Part shown: piece after piece, positions 61,964 through 64,000 of the stretch
How the letters are laid out: the number at the start of each line of letters is the position of its first letter
Position numbering within the stretch: the stretch's first letter is position 1
Assembly: GCF_014174405.1 (NCBI RefSeq)
Contig: NZ_JACEGA010000001.1
Span: 556,001-620,000, forward strand
Reading direction: 5' to 3'
Source of the DNA: Variimorphobacter saccharofermentans
GTDB taxonomy: Bacteria > Bacillota > Clostridia > Lachnospirales > Lachnospiraceae
Length of the DNA: 64,000 nt
Notes under the pieces: generated by a model
What the model was told of the DNA's origin: nothing
The model's input: the letters and a program-made list of their open reading frames with translations, nothing else
Database searches by the model: none
Position numbers and translations under genes: made by a program

Positions 61964-62259
61964 AGGGTATTCATCATCTCCTTTATCTCGGTAACATCTT
62001 CCTCATAGACGTTTCCGGTAGTGTTCATTTGCTTGGCTATCTGATTTAAGCTGTTGGCGATGCGGGCAAGACTGGTGTTGTATTCATGCAGATAGGTATA
62101 GTCCACATCATAGACATAGCCATATAAAATCAGATGCCTGACAAAAGCGGATTTGCTTTTCATGCCAGAAATTTTCCATTTCTTTTCTAAAATGTATTGC
62201 TCGTCATCACTTAGAAATAACTTCAATTCATTTCGGCGGCTTCGGTTTTCATTGCTCAT
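61912..62259 (-). CDS. mobC: MobC-family relaxosome protein
   Basis: 115 residues. RNELKLFLSDDEQYILEKKW, then MKSKSAFVRHLILYGYVYDV, and LARIANSLNQIAKQMNTTGN (about 73-92), the typical MobC core, with a helical tail. ATG at 62257-62259 with AGAAAGGACC upstream was chosen; the frame runs further upstream through non-coding repeats. The relaxase gene overlaps its end. It should bind the oriT of this element, which by usual order lies just upstream (62.27 kb and beyond). Confidence 0.85.
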   Translation of the reverse strand: MSNENRSRRNELKLFLSDDEQYILEKKWKISGMKSKSAFVRHLILYGYVYDVDYTYLHEYNTSLARIANSLNQIAKQMNTTGNVYEEDVTEIKEMMNTLWHTQKSMLSKQPCIKQ

Positions 62260-62274
62260 ATTTGGTCCTTTCTG

Positions 62275-62540
62275 CCAGTGCGGACTGGGCACTGGAACTT
62301 GCGTTTTTTCAAATAAGCCGGGATACGGCATCGGTATTTTTTCTTTTTTCAGGGGGGCAGGGGGATATTCCCCTTGCAAGCAGAAAACAGGAAGGTGCTC
62401 CAGCAGGAGGAGCGTTTCTTTTTCGGGGATATGTGGGAACATATCCAGTGCTTGCTATTCTAGTGAAATCTTCCCTGAGGGAGATTTCGAGTTTTGGCTG
62501 CATAGGCAGCTTCTTTAAAACTCTGACTGCCATATCTGGC
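62275..62540. other. Hairpin-rich region upstream of mobC, candidate oriT
   Basis: No credible gene in 62260-62743. Perfect inverted repeats: CCAGTGC (62275-62281) with GCACTGG (62289-62295); GATATGT-GGGA-ACATATC (about 62429-62446); CTGCCA-TATC-TGGCAG near 62527-62542. The first lies just upstream of mobC with a short A/T tract next to it, as expected for an oriT hairpin. Confidence 0.45.
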
Positions 62541-62596
62541 AGTAAAAGACTTGGATAACTGTGAGTTACATGGAAAATTCTTTATAGAAACAGAAA

Positions 62597-62628
62597 AACT
62601 GCTGTACCCTTGGGGGCACAACAGTTAT
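62597..62628. other. Hairpin between candidate oriT and the regulator gene
   Basis: AACTGCTGT...ACAACAGTT forms a stem with CCC/GGG inside. It has no T-run, so it is not a clear terminator; it may be a leader element of the LytTR gene 116 bases further on. Confidence 0.35.
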
Positions 62629-62743
62629 CTATATTAGTATAAACGATAAGGGGAGGGCAGTCAAATAATTTTAGAAATATTTGACGGAATTTGATTTTGC
62701 CGTTTGATTTTACAAGGTTAATTTGTGATAAAGGGGAACTGGA

Positions 62744-63451
62744 ATGTACGAGATTGCTATTTGCGATGATATTCAGCAGATATGTGAGGAAGTCTATAAG
62801 CTGGTGTCGGAGGAGCTTTTAAAAAGAGATATTGATGTTAGGATATATACTTACACTTCAGGGCAGTCATTACTGAGTGCAGGAATTATTTTTGATATCT
62901 TATTTCTGGACATTGAGCTGGAACGGGAAAACGGATTGGAGATTGCAAGGGAATATCCATATAAAAAAGAAATGAGAATTATCTTTTTGACTTCCCACAT
63001 AGAAGAAATGCCGAATGGATATAAGGTGCGGGCATTCCGCTTTCTCACAAAACCAATAGAGCCAGCACATTTTGAAGAAGCATTGTTTGCGGCAATTAGA
63101 GATATAGAGCAGGATAAACGATTTACTGTGACAGATGAAGAGGGTGAGCATATCATCCGCTCATCGGAGATATTCTATCTGGAATCACAGCAGCGATCTA
63201 CTGGGGTTAGGACAAGGGAACGGTTCGCCCGACTGCCATTATCTATTGAAGAAATGAAAAAAGAATTGGATATGACACAGTTCTATTGTCCACACAAAAG
63301 CTACATCGTAAATATGGATTTTATCAGAACTATTGACAAGGGAGTGGTCATTTTGAAAAACGATGAAAAAATTAAAATCAGCAGACTGAAAATGAAGGAC
63401 TTCAAGGAAAAATTTTATGATTATCTTAGGAGCAGAGCGAATGGGTTTTGA
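62744..63451 (+). CDS. AgrA/LytTR-type response regulator
   Basis: 235 residues. Receiver domain 1-120: DD at 8-9, phospho-Asp56 in ILFLDIELE, Lys103 in LTKPIEP. LytTR DNA-binding domain at about 130-230 (IRSSEIFYLESQQRSTGVRT, FYCPHKSYIVNMDFI). Such regulators act in peptide-based quorum sensing (Agr type) or bacteriocin control. The kinase gene that follows overlaps it by 11 bases. No AgrD/AgrB genes are in the window. RBS AAAGGGGAACTGGA. Confidence 0.9.
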   Translation: MYEIAICDDIQQICEEVYKLVSEELLKRDIDVRIYTYTSGQSLLSAGIIFDILFLDIELERENGLEIAREYPYKKEMRIIFLTSHIEEMPNGYKVRAFRFLTKPIEPAHFEEALFAAIRDIEQDKRFTVTDEEGEHIIRSSEIFYLESQQRSTGVRTRERFARLPLSIEEMKKELDMTQFYCPHKSYIVNMDFIRTIDKGVVILKNDEKIKISRLKMKDFKEKFYDYLRSRANGF

Positions 63452-64000
63452 TTTGTTTTTGTATCATACAATTTGTTGTATGATAGATGTGATAAAAGAA
63501 TATTTGGTCCTGCGGTATGTCATTGGATTTATGCCAAAAAGAAAGCCTGTTTTTCTCTTTTTCATGTTTTTGATTATTCCGATTGGAATGGCTGTAGCGG
63601 GAAGATTTCTTCCAGCAAAATATCTTTCTGTTATGTACCTTCCTCTGATACTGATTGTTATGAGAGTGGTAGTTGGAATACGATATGTAAAAAGCTTTCT
63701 GATGTCAATCATTACCTTTGTATGTATCTGCGAACTGGATTTTTTTGTGGCGGCATTTCTCCAGTTACTTCCGGAAGGTGCAACATATATTACCCTCGAT
63801 AATATGCGTGCAAGTGCTGTCAGCCTTTTGGTGATATTCCTTGTTGCTGCAGCGTGCAAGTATTATGATGTTACCTTTTATAAAAAGAATATGAAGCACA
63901 GAAAAGCATTTGTTGCATTGGAGATATTTGTCTTGTTTATCAATCTTGGTATCATGGGCACCTTCTTTGGGATGTTGAGTGAGAGCAGTGCTGGGAGCTA
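63441..64000 (+). CDS. Multi-pass membrane sensor kinase, 3' cut by window edge
   Basis: The frame starts at ATG 63441 inside the regulator gene and is open to the end (about 186 residues). It has five or more hydrophobic segments (PVFLFFMFLIIPIGMAVAGR, YLPLILIVMRVVVGI, FVALEIFVLFINLGIMGTFF among them), the form of AgrC-type sensor domains. The kinase part would lie beyond the window. The overlap with a LytTR regulator supports an AgrC-like kinase. RBS AGGAGCAGAGCGA. Confidence 0.75.
   Translation, partial: MGFDLFLYHTICCMIDVIKEYLVLRYVIGFMPKRKPVFLFFMFLIIPIGMAVAGRFLPAKYLSVMYLPLILIVMRVVVGIRYVKSFLMSIITFVCICELDFFVAAFLQLLPEGATYITLDNMRASAVSLLVIFLVAAACKYYDVTFYKKNMKHRKAFVALEIFVLFINLGIMGTFFGMLSESSAGS

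Noticed and set aside
1..64000. CRISPR array
   Set aside because: I saw no run of regularly spaced repeats of 24-40 bases anywhere, and no Cas genes; the Fe-S cysteines at 19.6 kb fit AddB-like better than Cas4.

Overview
The window looks like a gut Firmicute, most likely a Lachnospiraceae-type Clostridium. It has strong AGGAGG ribosome sites, a Tn1549/CTn-like conjugative backbone, YesN/YesM-type regulation, many Gram-positive lipoproteins with L-(A/T/S)-(A/G)-C lipoboxes, and BspA-type leucine-rich repeat surface proteins. The species cannot be told from the sequence.

Layout. (1) 1-6.36 kb: part of the backbone of an integrative conjugative element (ICE): ArdC/ImmA-like protein (cut by the left edge), topoisomerase III, small DUF4316-like protein, MobC, MobA relaxase, a multi-hairpin non-coding element and an LPD16-type nucleotidyltransferase. 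(2) 6.43-32.5 kb: an AT-rich cargo block. A divergent PAPS-reductase-like gene and an XRE regulator share a palindromic promoter region. The regulator starts one tightly packed operon of 14 genes: DndC, DndD, DndE and DndA (DNA phosphorothioation), an Mrr-like nuclease, a NERD-UvrD helicase, an AddB-like Fe-S protein, a SNF2 helicase, a RecQ-like helicase, a DpdG-like protein, a DpdH-like ATPase, a helical protein and a DUF262/DUF1524 (GmrSD/SspE-like) protein. (3) 32.5-35.7 kb: ICE control genes (XRE, S24 repressor, frameshifted HAD phosphatase, Com-like zinc protein). (4) 35.7-39.4 kb: a second AT-rich cargo block with a complete AbiEi/AbiEii toxin-antitoxin pair and an unrecognised 711-residue protein. 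(5) 39.5-42.2 kb: sigma-like factor, excisionase, tyrosine integrase and the probable right end of the ICE. (6) 42.3-44.9 kb: a decayed defence patch with an IS66 remnant, the C-terminal piece of a type I restriction HsdR and an orphan AbiEi. (7) 44.9-60.5 kb: solute-binding lipoprotein, two-component system, small membrane proteins, four lipoproteins, and secreted Ig-like and leucine-rich-repeat proteins. (8) 60.6-64 kb: MobA/MobC of a second mobile element on the minus strand, then an AgrA-type regulator and the start of its kinase.

How it works together. The best candidate for a new system is block 2. DndACDE should put sulfur into the DNA backbone. None of DndB, DndF, DndG or DndH is visible. 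The effector slot is instead filled by an Mrr nuclease, an AddAB-like pair, a four-gene set with the order and protein types of DpdE-DpdF-DpdG-DpdH (known from 7-deazaguanine DNA modification islands), and a GmrSD/SspE-like protein. No 7-deazaguanine transglycosylase (DpdA) or preQ0 gene is present. I infer a hybrid system in which a Dpd-type restriction module reads phosphorothioate instead of deazaguanine. It sits as cargo in a Tn1549-like ICE, in the place where Tn1549 carries vanB.
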